64,000 bases of DNA from Moniliella sp. 'wahieum'. Its lineage: Eukaryota; Basidiomycota; Moniliellomycetes; Moniliellales; Moniliellaceae. Under the pieces are notes generated by a model. The model was not told the origin of the DNA, searched no databases, and saw only the letters and a program-made list of their open reading frames with translations. Within the stretch, counting starts at the first letter, position 1. Every line of letters starts with the position of its first letter. Of the stretch, positions 10,913-23,600 are shown in pieces. Location of the stretch: the NCBI GenBank assembly GCA_003971905.1, contig RSEE01000077.1:267015-331014 (forward strand), written 5' to 3'. The translations under genes and the position numbers were made by a program.

Positions 10913-11580
10913 TTAGGTTTCTTTCCCTTTCTTGAGGCCAGAGGGGGCATTAAGCACTAGGCGGTGCTTGGTCCCGTTCAAGTCATGGATCTTGCCCGAA
11001 GGAAGGTCGTAATCCAGCCATGGATGGTGACCTTTGGAGTGACTTTGCCAGTGATGGGAGATGCAATACCCTTCCATTGTCCTGCACCACGGGCGACGCT
11101 ACAACATTGGCCACCTGTTCAGCGACCGAAGCCTCAGTAACCAATTGAGCCCAATTGCTCGTCGGCGTCCGCTGCTCCTTGCGAATCTTGCTGGCCAAGC
11201 GAGAGCGGGGAGGTAACCGCCCAAAGGCGTTTTGCGGCTCAGTCGTATCGGACGATTCCTGAGACGCTGCCACACAGGCTGCGTTCACGCCTCCGCACGA
11301 GGTGGGCCCACAATCACGATATGTTTCCACCCCTCCAGGCCTTGGATGGCGTAGGTCAAGGCAGCCAACGTGGTGTCGTCCACCGGAGAAACCTGAGCGG
11401 CAATGTTGCGTACGACAAGCAGTCCCCGGCTGGGAGCCCGTCCACTGCCTTCTGGAACACGCGAGTCGGAACCGCCAATCCAGAAGACCTTGGGCGATTG
11501 GCCCTTGCTCAGAGTGGCCAGCAGCTCGGCGGAGCAGTTGAAGCCCACGTAGCGTTACCTTGAAGGAGTGTAGTGGCCAT
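10913..11580 (-). CDS. Beta-class carbonic anhydrase with altered zinc-ligand codon
   Basis: This is a beta-carbonic anhydrase (CO2 hydration; in fungi usually cytosolic or mitochondrial and needed at ambient CO2). ATG at 11580 begins MATTLLQGNATWA; after a frame break SAELLATLSKGQSPKVFWIG follows. The first zinc-ligand motif is normally CSDSRVPE, but here it reads GSDSRVPE (codon GGT, complement of 11471-11473), while the Asp-Arg dyad is kept. Next are VVRNIAAQVSPVDDTTLAAL and KHIVIVG. The His/Cys pair HxxCGG is recovered if one missing A is allowed (reading SCGGVNAACVAAS). The C-terminal half has VAEQVANVVASPVVQD and, after further breaks, IHGW and DLPSGKIHDLNGTKHRLVL, ending TAA at 10913. 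About 220 residues is normal. The Cys-to-Gly change is a substitution, not an indel, and would damage metal binding if real. Confidence 0.85.
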
Positions 11581-11940
11581 GATGATGTTGATCAAAACGT
11601 AACAGTTACCGATGGATGGGAGGAATGGCGATAGGGCGAGAAAATGATAGACTACCACAACAATAGAGGTGCTTCAGGATTCCTAGTCCACGAGGGATTC
11701 AGTTAACGCAGGCACTCGCACCGCTCGAGGGAGAGATTCGAGAAGTAGGAAGTCGAGGTAGATGTGGTGGTGAACCCGGATCTGGTGTGGGGTGTCAGAG
11801 CCATAGCCTCTCTGACGAGAGTGAGATATATAGTTTTCGGGTCCAGAATCATTATGCGTTACGCGTTACTCGTTACGCGATAGGCCTCCTCTCGCTACAT
11901 CAGTGACCACCCTCTGATGTTAAAGCTTGCGGTGTGTGGA

Positions 11941-12276
11941 CACTCAGCCTGCGCTCAGCGGCTCAGCTCGCTCAGCCAACTCAACGGCTCAGAGCGATCA
12001 CTGTGGTGGATTGGCGTTCAGGTACACCATGATACACCGCCCACCTGCTGAATGGTGTGCTGATCGCGCAGGACAGCGTACCCCCACGCTACCGGAGGAG
12101 CAATAGAGATAGCCCCTGCGGAGGTAAGATGTATGACAAGATTACAAAAGCTTTTGAATATCTCATCTCCCGCAACAGGCAGCGACTAAGCATTACCGGC
12201 AAAAACGCATAACCCTAGTAGCATGTAAGACCCCTGCGCCACACTCAGCGCCCACTCAGTACTCAGCCGTCTCGGC
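11941..12276. repeat. Two GCTCAG word clusters
   Basis: Around 11941-11998 the word CTCAG appears about seven times in under 60 bases, and at 12240-12276 four more copies occur. They match the words clustered at 6126-6240, 25113-25430 and 26463-26552. Confidence 0.6.
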
Positions 12277-15200
12277 TGCGCCGAAGGAGAGGCAGAGGTA
12301 CGTGTCAATGTGTAATACAGGCATCTGCAAGCCTCTGCGGAACGCCAGAACAAGGGCGCTGGATCGATTGTTCGAGCAGACGGATTGCGCGCAGAAATGG
12401 AAGTACCAGGGTGTACCCGTGCCCCTCCCTATCATGCACATCATTGCTTACCATATGGTTCATCAAATCGATGGCCGCTCTCACATAAGGGCCCAGCACT
12501 GCCCACATCCGTGTCCACACGTATTACACTACGCACGCCACATCTGCTTTTTTGAAGAACGAATCAATTAGCCTCAGGAGCGGGAAGTGGCTGGTATATA
12601 GGGTAGCGGATGAGGATAGAGGTACGTGTAGTGGTAACCGGTGAGGCCCGGTGAGGCCAGGTGTGGCGGTATTTAAGGGAACCAGGGAGGGGGGTACCCA
12701 TATATGCAGCAAAAGAGAAAGCGATGTTTTGCGGACAGATATTGGTACAGACCGGGTGCAAGTGATGCATGTCCCCGGCCACGTCAGATACGAAACGCCT
12801 TTTGCCTCACATATGTCACAGGTCTGCGCACTCGTAGTAATAGCTCTTTGGACGCAGAGGGACGCATAGCACGGGGGAAGTGTTCTGTGCACTCTGCTCT
12901 TGCAGGGGTGAAAGCACACTGCCTCTCTGCGGTGTGGGCACTAAGGGCGGAAGCTTAAAATAACACAGTACAACGACTTAGAAAGCGCTTTTTGGTATTG
13001 CCAACACACAATCGATAGCACCTACTAATCTGCCATTTTGTTTTGTGACTGGCTCAGTGCTGGCCACAGGAGTGATACTTACCGTGACGCCCAGAGCAAA
13101 CTGTATAGCGCTGCCAGCAGCATTGTCAGTAAAAGCACCCATCTTCTCGCCTCTCCATCGACTCCATCTCCCTGCGCACACACGCCCACACCATCGCATG
13201 ACTTACACCATTTATCCCTTCCATCCTCACCCATACCCTACTGCAGTGTTATGGGTGAGCCCGCGGTGAGCACCAGCTGCAGTAGTATGCCCATCTCACC
13301 CGATCCCGCAGCTTCATTCCCATGTACTAGTCCCTCAAGAAGAGCTTTCAATTTGACTGTGTGCCAACAGCCCGTAATAATGACCACCAAAATAACGGAA
13401 TTAAGGAGAGGGCGGGAGCGATCAAGAATATGGCTCTGAGAACAGTATAACAGCTTTCCCAGCATTCAAGAAGAGAGGAGCGTACCGAGCAATGACTTTC
13501 TTTCCGATGGATGGAGGGGAGAGGTATGTGCATTGGCGACCGCATGCTCAGACACCCGTCCTGGAGCCGATGGAGGCTGCCTTTGCATATGCGTACTAAC
13601 GGAACCGCCTTATATTAGGAGGAGAGCGTGATAATGAACGAAGTCGGGCGGGCGAAGATCGAACAAGCAGTTCCAAGTCTATTATACATTCTTGTCTGTG
13701 TTGTGCCTGAGATGCAACCTATTAATGCTGCCCCTTCTTCTGTGCCCACACATTTAACACATGACCGTCTTCTGTTGTTGTGCGTGCCCACCTACCTCTC
13801 TCCCGTGACCGCTTGCCTATACAGTAGTGACCACAGGCAACACTTCATCTCTCCACTTCCATATGTCAGTAGGGTCTCTTCCGCCAATCAGGGTGCGTAG
13901 CCCATATGCCTCGGTAAGCCCCTACTATCGTTCACTGGAAGATCTAAGCTCGAGGCGCTGGCAGAAGCAGCCGCCATAACAGTATGGTGCCCAACTCGTC
14001 CCTATTTTGTTCGCATGGTGAACTGTGAACAGGCAACACCTAATATGATGATCATAAGATCAATACTACCGTTCCGTTGAAGAGCGACCGTCGCGACTGT
14101 CTAGTAATACTGAAGGGCAATCTTTGCGAATAGAAAATGGAAGAAGAGAAGATCCGCTTTCTGATAATGCAAAGGAGTACTGGCCGTCGACGAACAGAAG
14201 TACTTGGCGTGCCCCACCATTCAAGGGGCTAGTTTTAGGAAGCAATGCCATACGCTCTGTGTTCCTAGAAGATCCCCTCCACGGCCGCAGGAATTCGCCG
14301 CGCTCGGACAGGTGCAGGGAGTCGGGGGAGATACAGTAGACAGTAGATTAGGTTGAAGGGCGGATAAGGGCAGCATTACAGGCATTTTGCAGACATTCTC
14401 TGTTGTTCCGCACAGAGAGTGCGAGGTGGTGGCGACAACAGCAGTGGCCGACACAATTTTGCGTTAAGTAGACCTCTTTTGTCGATCGATGGTACCGATC
14501 GCGTGAGGGGTTGTGAGGCATCGTTTGGATGAGATAGTGGTGCTTGATGGCAAATACAAACCAAAAGTCTCGGCAGTCGCTCTCTACTAATAGTTAAAGC
14601 CGAATCGTCCATACTAACACGGCCGCGATTTCGCCGTCCTAGTGTGGGTCTTCTACCGTCTCCACAGAGGGGGAAGGCACGTGAGGTCAGTCAAACACCC
14701 TTGCGTCTAACTTTACCGACACAGACTTCATCACCAGCAGCTACTATGTCGGCTGTACTGTGCAAATATTAGACCTATTTTGCAGTTGAAAAAGGTCGAT
14801 GACCCAATGAAAAACGGGGTCTTCGTTACATTGGTGGGTGTTGCTTTCCTTCTGAGCATCGACGATTATAGGCGTCCGCGTCAAAGGGGGGTGCTCAGAA
14901 CATGCAGACCACAGGCCACAAGACAAAATAATACGGCAAAATCGAAGGTCCATCGCAGGTTGCTTGGCGACTACGCTCACAGCGCTTATCTGATTGTTGG
15001 AGGGATTTGCCCAGCAACGGGAAACGTTGTCCAGACATACATGATTATGTGACCTCGACTTGTCGATCCTTGTGGCCTGTGCTCGTCGATCAGGCCCTCG
15101 CGCCTCTCTGTCATCTTCGCGTTCGCGCTGGCGGCCGGCTGACATACCATGATGCATCATACATCCTGCAACATCAACATCATCGTGGCTAGTAATCACG

Positions 15201-15719
15201 CGCACTAGCAACTACTACGCATCGATCAATGACCATCTAGCGCTGCGCCCAATGTAGCACTCGAGTACTTAGTACTTATTACTACTACGGCCACCCATGC
15301 GCTATATATACTAGCCGGGAGGCGGCGTGCACTACACAGGTGTGTATGCTGCGTGCCAATTGCGCTGTTTGGTGCCTGCAGCATGCGACCCAACACTGCC
15401 TCCATGCCTGTGGTCGTCTGTCTCCGGCGCATGTGCATGCTGCACCTGATGCAGTGCTGCTGCACACGCTGCAGAGGAGCAGGGGCGTTGGAGGACACGC
15501 TAGGAGGGCACTACAGCCCTCTCACGCTCTCCAGCCTTCAGATCTTCCGAGCTTCAGCTCGGCTTACACTTTGCCTGGTCTGCCTTGGAGCTTGATTGGT
15601 CCACCTTGCACGACGTGCATGACGCGGTGCAGGTGCAGGCTGTCACATCTCACATGCACATCTCATGCGTCATGCATGCATCATGCATGACTTGCACGCC
15701 CACCCGGAACAACCCCTGG

Positions 15720-16340
15720 GCCACCTGAGGCCGGCCTGAGGCCTGAGGCCTGCAAGCGCGAAATCGCCGTGCACCCGCTTGGGCTCAAGCATAGTGCGCC
15801 TGCGCCTGCAGGCCAGGCACCACGCCTTAAGGCGGGCGGCATGCCAGAGAAGTAGAGCGTCGTCGAGCCCGCCCGGCAGCTCGGCAGGTGCGAGCCCAGC
15901 GGCACTTCCCGCTCGTCAGCGGACCGTGGCCGCGCAGGACCAGTGTGGCTTCTGGTGCGAGGCGGCTGCGATCCGGCTGCGATCGGCAGCGCGGCGGCAG
16001 GCCGCAGGCGCAGGCCGCAGGCGGCAGGCCGCGTGTGTGCGCCGGCGCTGAGCGGCCGCCGCACAGGGACAGTGTCACGGCGCTGCGACGTGCTCGCGGG
16101 CGGGTGCGTGGCCACACGCCACACTGCCGGGCTGCCGGGCTGCCGGCCGCTCTTTCTTGGGCCGGTTGCAGCGCCCAAACCTGGCGAAACCCAGCAGATC
16201 GAGGCAGCGGTGGAGACGCGTCGTGTGTGACTGGGACGGGCGGCACCTGCTGTCGTGTGCCGTGTGCTCGCGCCCACCCGGCCGCACCTGGCCAGCGGCC
16301 GCCTGAGGCCGCAGTGCCTGAGCTGAGGACGCAGGCCGGG
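15720..16340. repeat. GC-rich low-complexity island
   Basis: The sequence is dominated by variants of GGCCGCAGGCG, GGCAGGCCGC and GCCTGAGGCC. It ends about 150 bases before the chitin deacetylase start. Long frames on both strands (for example 15681-16388 minus) reflect the scarcity of AT-rich stop codons. Confidence 0.5.
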
Positions 16341-16485
16341 CGGCAGAACCGGTGACCTCGCCTCCCTGCTACGCCCCCTCCTGCCCACTTATAACTCCGT
16401 CGGCACCGCCGCCGCCGCCCCTTTCTCCCTCCGCCCCCCCAGCCCCTTGTTCCCTCGGCTGCCTGTCCCTTCCCACGCCGTCCTC

Positions 16486-17992
16486 ATGCGCTCCATTTCT
16501 GCCGCCGCTGTCGCCGGCCTGCTCGCTGTCGCCGTCGCCCCCGAGCTCGTCTCGGCCCATGTTGGTGCCGGCTTCCCCGGCCGCATGCCCTCCGACATGA
16601 AGGCCCGCGCCGCCAAGCGCGGTCTCCAGCGCCGCCAGGTCTCGTACAACGACCAGACCTGGCAGTCCGTCACCGTGCCCAGCCAGGAGTGCACCGCCTA
16701 CAACTACCCACCCGCCTCGTCCTGGACGCATGCCTTCCCCACGGCGTGGGAGATTGCCGACATTGTCCCGGGCGACCAGGAGGCCCAGATCTTTACAACT
16801 CCATTTCGCCTGGCATCCCTAAAATTGCGCCCAAGGGCCAGCCCACCGGCTCGGAACAAGGCACCACCTACAACAATCAACAGGACCCCGACTGCTGGTG
16901 GACCGAGACCACTGCACCCACCCCAAGCTCCCTGGCCTCAAGCCCGACATCACCAACTGCCCAGGCTCGCACTTGGGGTCTGACTTTGACGATGGGCCCA
17001 ACTGCACCCACAATGCTTTCTACGACTTCCTCAAGAGCAACAAGCAGACGGCCACCATGTTCTACATTGGCTCCAACGTGCTCGACTGGCCGCTGCAAGC
17101 CCGCGAGGTCTGACCGATGGACACCAACTCGCCTGCCACACCTGGTCCCACCGGTACACCACGGCCCTGACCAACACCCAAGTCTTTGCTGAGTTTTACT
17201 ACACTATCAAGGTGATCAAGTGGACCACGGGTGTGACCGTCACTTCCTGGCGCCCGCCCTACGGCGATGTGGATGACCGTGTACGCTACATTGCTTCTTC
17301 GCTTGGTCTTGAGACGGTCGTCTGGGCTGCCGACACCAATGACTGGTCCGTTCAACCGTATGTATCTTCTTGGCTTTGTTTCTGTTGCGTTGTTCGTTTT
17401 GAGTGCATGTGCTGACCCGGCCCGTCCAAAGCGAGGGCACTGCTCCGTCGTCCGAGATTCTCAACAACTATGCCTCCATCATCTCGGCTGGCGCCAGCGC
17501 AACCAATGGCGTTATTGTCCTTACCCACGAAATTGATGCCTCGACGATGCACTTGATGATGGAGGAGTACGGCCACATCAAGCAAGAATTCGCCCACATC
17601 GTGCCCGTCCAAACCTGCCTCAACAACACCACCCCCTACAAGGAAGACATTGTCTACCCGAACTTTGCTGAGTACGTTGCCGGCACCATTTTGCCCTCGG
17701 CCATCCCCTCGGCACAAGACATTGTGGGGAGCTCGGTGGCCTCACTGGCTGTGGGCACGGCCAAGGCGAGCTACTCGGTCACCGACCTGAGCACCTCTGC
17801 CTCTTCGACTTCCACTCCCAGTGTGGCAGCCAGCAGCGCTCCTGCTAGCAATATGGCCTCGGCGGCCGCACATGCGACCACGAGCGCTGCGGCGGACGCT
17901 AAGAAGGGCGGTGCTGCTCAGGTTCACGCTGCAGCCGGTGTGGCCGGTGCGGCTCTGGCGCCGTGGGGGGTGCGGCGGCGCTGTTCGTATAA
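16486..17992 (+). CDS. Chitin deacetylase with GPI-type C-terminus
   Basis: This is a NodB-type polysaccharide deacetylase that converts cell-wall chitin to chitosan. The start at 16486 gives a signal peptide (MRSISAAAVAGLLAVAVAPE, cleaved near VSAHVGA). Catalytic motifs are TFDDGPNCTHNAF (metal-binding Asp pair; one T is missing at about 16980-16986), the zinc-binding HTWSH near 17140, RPPYGDVDDRVR, WAADTNDWSVQP and, after an intron, LTHEID. The intron runs from GTATGT (17358) to CCAAAG (17431). The C-terminal third is Ser/Ala/Thr-rich and ends in a hydrophobic segment before TAA at 17990-17992, as expected for a GPI-anchored or wall-linked enzyme. At least five frame breaks occur (about 16790, 16900, 16985, 17108 and 17965). 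About 470 residues agrees with fungal chitin deacetylases. Confidence 0.92.
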
Positions 17993-18622
17993 GTCGACCA
18001 GAAGGCCGCCCAAGCCGAAAAAGTGTTTCCCCATCTCTCGCATGTGGGTGATCAATGATCCTGGTGATCCCCCGGTCCCCATTCATCGCTCCGTTTCCCC
18101 GCCCCCCACACACCAGTCTCTTCCGTCGGGCCGTCCTCATGAGTCATGCTCTCATTGCCCATGCCGAGGGCACCGCATTTCGACAGTCGATTGTTGCAAT
18201 GACTGGTTAATGATTTGACCCGTGTCGTTTGTGTCCTGCCTAGTATTCTCTCTCCCGACACCGCCCACTCTTTCCATTCCTTCTGGTTGGCCACCTCACT
18301 TTGGGGGGGCAATTTGTTCTAGCTACTACGCTTTTGCGACCTCTCATCATCCAATCTTTGTTCCTGTGCCATCCGTGGGATGCACCCCCACACATCTAGT
18401 ATCCCGCAATAAGATGGATCTTTGTGTGTGCGGTTTGCGGCTTGCGATGTCTGCGTGCAAAACCCAACCGGAGAACGGAAGCTACAAAAGGATCCAAAGG
18501 GAATGCCTCGTATTGGTTGGCTTGTATAGGATCCATAGCCCAGTAGATAAACAACGATGAAACGAGGCACGCCAGCAGGTCACTGCATTCCGAAGCAGCC
18601 GGGGTCATTATGCACATGCAAT
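17993..18622. other. Convergent intergenic spacer
   Basis: This is the 3' flank between chitin deacetylase (+) and an unidentified gene (-). No other coding sequence is supported. Confidence 0.5.
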
Positions 18623-20372
18623 TCATGCCCCGGAATGCGGAGCCGCACTGCCAGCCAACTGGCCAGGCACAATCAAGTTGAGAACCTGTTCGACCATCCG
18701 CGCGGCTTGTCTCCGACTAAGCGGCCCTTGGTCCAGCGCGTACCGTAGTCCTGCCAAGACGGCAGCACAGGCCGGACTGTAGCACGCGACATAGACCTCG
18801 TCCTGTTTGTCGTAGCCACGGCCGAGAAGCTGGTGATGAACGAGCTTGCGAACAATGTTCTTGTTCGTGGTGGCAGCTCCGACGAAGAGAATGTATGCGG
18901 TTCCGAGATCAATGCCTGGGACTCTTCCATGGCCGAGGCCGAGTCGGTAGCTGGGTCCGAGACGAGGCGCGAAGCCGGGCGGGCGAGGAGCCCAGACTTC
19001 GAGGCGCCAAGGGCGACACTAACGTTTTGGTCAACCCCATCCAATCGTTCTCAAGTGGTGGTAAGTCTTCTCCCCCGCTCGGTCCCGCTCGACGAGGCAG
19101 ACTCTCCTTCCCTCTTTCCCGCACTGGCATCTCAATCACATCGGCCCTCTTCTTGTCGACCCGCGCCGCTTGGCGGAGCTAGGAGAAGTAGGCAGATCCA
19201 ACCGCTGTGGTCGTTTTTCGCCGCGTCGACCGGGAGTGATGCCACCTCGAAGGGACGGGTGTCGTGCCGCACTGGTTCTTTGTGTTCCAACAACGGAGCC
19301 GAGTGGGTCTTGGTTAACGACCGGGCAACGTCTCCCTTGCCCGGACCCATCTCCTTGGACGACCATGCGGACCGAGCTTGGAGTTGGGTGACGCTAGAGC
19401 GAGGTAAAGGGTCGTCGGGCCGGGGAGGAAAGCGCTCGAGACTCGCTTGGGTGGGGGAGGTGGCATGGTGGAGGTGGTGGGGAATTTACGGGGTTTGGTC
19501 TTGGCACCACTTTTCGCCCCAACACCATTTCCAGGCCTTTTGTCAGCGGCGCTGTCCGCCCTGTTCCACCAGGCTCGCCAAGCTAGACACTTGCGATGGG
19601 ACAGCAAATATCGCCAGCTCTTGCGCCGAGGACGAAACTGAAGTAGTATCGGTTGGGGAAAAGCTGGTGCTGGCTTGGAAGGCGTGGTCAAAGCTTGGGA
19701 TGGTTCGAGAGAGATGGACAATGTTGGTGGCATGTTTTCCGCCCGGCGCTAACTGGCACAGGCGAGATCAGCAAGCAAGAACAGGAGCGTCTAAGCAGTA
19801 GAAAGACGTACCGACGCGTCAAGGCAGAACTTGCGCTGGAAAAAGTCAATGGTGCGGTGGGCAGTGGGATCGATGAACATGCGCATTGAGCGCGAATGTT
19901 GCCAGTGGACCGTGGCGCCTTGGACCTTTTCGCTTCTGGACCTTGATCCTGCTCGACCGCAAGTACCCTCAGTGGTCGGTGGCGCACCATCTCCAATGCA
20001 AGGCAAAATCGGCCTCGACAGAGGGATCCTGGATGATGTCCGACTCGAGTTCGTCGTCGTCATCGTCGCCGTACAGGGCCGGGGGCTCGTCGTCGAGCAG
20101 ACGCGCCGAGGGGGGACGCGATCCACTTTTTCTTTGTTTGCTGGGTGTGCGTCCCGCAGCAAGGGGGGACGCAAGAGGCATGCTGGTCGACACCAACGAC
20201 ACGCCTGGCAACTGCGAGCCATCCTGGAGGATGAGGTGGCCTCGCCACAGCAGGCGCGCTCGGGCGCGTGAGGCGGTCGACAGAGCGCGCGACCCATTGG
20301 ATGCCCGTGTCTCGCCCGTTCCCGCAGCGCCGCATCACGGAGCGGGGTGGCATGGGCTGTGACGTGGGCCAT
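18623..20372 (-). CDS. Unidentified protein, frame-disrupted
   Basis: I do not recognise this gene, but the minus strand carries convincing coding stretches. The 3' exon (about 18960 to stop TGA at 18623) reads LGPSYRLGLGHGRVPGIDLG, then TAYILFVGAATTNKNIVRKL, and ends in a helical stretch LSRRQAARMVEQVLNLIV. Upstream, about 20260-19975 reads HLILQDGSQLPGVSLVS and then an acidic patch (LYGDDDDDELESDIIQDPS). About 19870-19795 reads SMRMFIDPTAHRTIDFFQRK, followed by GTACGT, a good donor. The middle (19000-19750) is proline-rich and unresolved. The start is uncertain; 20372 is the outer limit of the frame. No catalytic motif is visible. Confidence 0.4.
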
Positions 20373-20698
20373 GGCTCACGGGGGGGGGAGAGAAACAAGT
20401 CAGCGGTGGTGGTGGACGTCTCCCGCCCCACCTAGACCCAAATTGGATGGACTAACTGCTTACGTTTCAATCATCAATCGTGACGCGTAAACGAACCAGC
20501 CCGACTCGCTCGGTGGGACGTGCTACTTAGACGATGATGGCCGCCAGATTTGGCTGGGGCGCCTGGGCTAGCACGGATCAGACTAAGACCAAGGCCCAAG
20601 GCCTAAAGCTATACAGGATTGTCCTATGATCTCCCAGCCGACAACGTATGATATGAGTACAATGTAGAGCAACGCAAAGGGCGCGATGAGGGACCACA
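20373..20698. other. Short intergenic spacer
   Basis: This spacer lies upstream of the unidentified minus-strand gene and downstream of SPB1. No features are recognised. Confidence 0.4.
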
Positions 20699-23600
20699 TC
20701 AAGCGCGGCGCCCGTAGCCATTCGGCGTGCGGTTCTTTTTGGAGCTGGACGAGGTCTTCTTGCCCGCCTTCTGGTCCCGCCGCTTCTGGGCACGCAGCTC
20801 CTTCTTGCCGCGCGAGTCGACCATGCGATACCGGCCCTTGACTCCCTTGGGCCGCCCCTGCAGTCCGCGGTTGGATCCGCGAGCCACAATCGTCTTGATC
20901 TCACGGTCAGGCATCTTCTTGGACGCCTTGCCAAGAATCTTGGCGACCGAACCCGCCTTCTCACGCTCGTTGAGTTCTCCATTGGCCGCAGAATCCTCCG
21001 CGACAACCTTCGGCGCGTTTCCGCGCCTTCTCCAGCCTCCGCACGGCGCGCATCTTTTTGCGAGCCTTAGCCTCCGCCACCTTTTTGATGGGGCGGGCAT
21101 CGAGCGCGCGCTGCTTGGCACGGATTGCCTCAACGGCTCCTTAGTGATAGGAATATTGGCCTTGTAATGCACGCCCTCGTCTTCCAGAACCAAGAAGGGA
21201 GGCCATCCTTATCAGCAAACGCACGCTTGTTGAAGCCCTCGTCAACCAAGTCTGTCTTGGTCTTCTCCTTGTTGACCAATTGTCGTGCCAATTGGACCGC
21301 CTCGGCAGTGGTAAGACCACGTTGTTGGATCAACCGTTGCTTTGCCTCATCCTCATCCGAGTCCTCGAATGCCCACTCGCCTGCCGAGGGCTGGAAGTCG
21401 GGAGCACGAGGAACCACTTCAAAGTCATCTTCCTCCTCCTCCGAAGCAGGGTAGAGCCATCCTCCTCCTCACCATCCTCCTCTTCCTCCTCTTCGACGTC
21501 CGAGAGCTCCTCCTCCTCCTCCTCCTCGTCAGACTCTTCCGTGTCAGCCTCGTCATCATCCTGTGCGTCGAACTTGGCTAGATCCTTGAACAAGGGGTTG
21601 TCGAACCATAGGTTGGCTTCCCGCGACAAGTCGGCCTTTTTCTTCTTGCCTTGCAGTCCGTGACCAACGTAGCTGACGTGATCGCATCTTCCGCCTCGGC
21701 CTTGGAACGCTTGCGTTTCTCCTCGGCCTCGCCTTAATCTGAGCCTGACGCATGGCCTCCACGCGCGCCGCCAGTTCGTCTTCCTCGTCCTCGCATCGTC
21801 CGAATCGTACGTCTCCTCCAGTTCTTTGCGAGACATGTGACCAGCGTAGCCACCTTCATTCATCCTTCTCGTCGTCATTCTCCTCATCATCATCCTCGGC
21901 CCAGACTCTTTGTCTGATCCCGACTTGATTCCGTACCATTCCTCATCCTCATTGGCACGGTTCTTGTCCTTCTTCTTGGCCTCAGCAGCACGGAACTTGC
22001 ATCCCGCTCCGCCCTGCGCTGCTTCCACGCCTCGAACCCACCATCGGCTTCATTCTCGAGACGAGCAAGTTTACGCTCCCGCTCTTCATCCGAGTCGAGG
22101 GCAACGTCCTCTTCCTCAGATTCTGACTCTGACGACTCGGCTTCGGACGACAAGAGTGCATCCATGTCAGCCCATCCCGCGTTTCTTCTTCCTTCTTTGG
22201 TCCGTTGAATGCGCTCCTCCTCATCCAGCTGGAACATCGCCCGATCGGTCTTTGCCGGCCAGCGCCTCATCGTTAATGTCATCGGCCAGATCCATCGGCG
22301 TGCCCATCTTGAGTTGCAAACGCAACGTTTCGCGCGGGCCTTGGTCTCATTCTTGTGCTTGCGAGCCCTGCGCAAGGCAACAAGGCGCTCCTCATGCAAA
22401 CGCTTCATCTCCTCGTCAAGGACTTGGTCCTCGTTCATGTTGGCCAACCGAAGCTTCTCCGCCTCTTCTTCGGCACGGGCCTTGGCCTCGGTCATGGCAA
22501 CCTTCTGCTCAGGGGTCAATTCCAATCCAATTTCTTGGCGCACAAGCGAACGCCACTTGAGCAGGAAGCGTCATCGCCCTTGCCCAGCACGCGTAGATCC
22601 TCCGCCATGCTGCGCGCACATCACCCGTGGTGGCCTCACTGGCAGCAATGACCCCATCCAACGCACTGGTGTCAGAAATATCGAACTTGGCTTGCCGGGG
22701 GTAGGTCGGCCTTAGCAGCTAGATCCGGCGCAGCGGACGCTGCCGAGGCGGGGGGGGTGAGGGCGTTGTAGGTCCCAGGATGCCGACGGGTCAGAAGAAA
22801 TGATGAACTCGCGCGAAGAAACCGACTTGTGCAGAGGATGGCACCATCTTCGTACCCTTCACGCTTGCGCTTGCGCGTTTCAGGTCAACACATTGGCATG
22901 TGCGTTGTGAGCGAGGCGGGCAGTGGATGCAAGGTCTTGGAAGTCGTCACAGCGGGCTCGTTGGAATCTTGTCACCTGCGTGACTGACAACGGTCTTGTC
23001 ATCCCCAGTAATAGAGGCGTTGACATCCAACTCCTTGAAGACGTACTTGGGGTTGAGGAACTTCGGGTCGATCCGGCGGGGCGCCTTGAAGCCACGGCAG
23101 ACGACGAACGTCTCAGCGGATACGTACGGGAAGAAGGGGGCTTGGTCACCTCAACCTTGTCGAAGAGTTGGCTGAAGACCCAGATCAAGGCATTGTAGTC
23201 ACGCGAGCGGAAAACCTTGGTAACAAAAACACCATTAGGAACCAGAAACTCGACGGCAGTTGAGGGCTTGGAGGGTAAGTTCATTCTGCGTGTACGCGTC
23301 TTGAACCCAAGCAGCACCAACATTAGGAGCACCATGTGAAGCACACTGTATTATCGCATTGTGGTCAGTGGTTAGGAAGGCATCAAATGAGATTTGGTTA
23401 ACGCACCAGTCCGCTTTCCAGTCTTTGAGCTCGTTCTTGATCAGCTCGCGGCAGCGGTAGGAGTTTGATGTCCTCGGCGAACGTAACGCAAACGAGGAAT
23501 AGGCTTAATGGGGACAAGATCAACGCCGACAATGAGGGATCCAGGCGGCATCTGAACGGCTGGCAACCTGGAGCCAACCGCCGGGGGCAGCACAAAGATC

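Larger units (their letters stand above)
11581..16485. other. Large intergenic region (4.9 kb) without recognisable genes
   Basis: I found no family-level match on either strand. Open frames at 12256-12919, 13038-13465 and 14744-15211 overlap each other and have no motifs. The left part has a GCGTTACGCGTTAC run (about 11851-11883) and two GCTCAG clusters (11941-11998, 12240-12276). Near 15650-15691 there are overlapping CATGCATG words. From about 15720 to 16340 the DNA becomes very GC-rich, with GGCCTGAGG and GGCCGCAGGCGGCAG echoes, and long frames open on both strands, which I take as a composition effect. Confidence 0.5.

Noticed and set aside
15681-16388. 235-codon minus-strand frame and several long plus-strand frames
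   Set aside because: All frames are open together because the DNA is GC-rich and repetitive; the products are Arg/Ala/Pro-rich with no domain.
21910-22560. 216-codon plus-strand frame
   Set aside because: Antisense shadow of SPB1, which is identified by its motifs.
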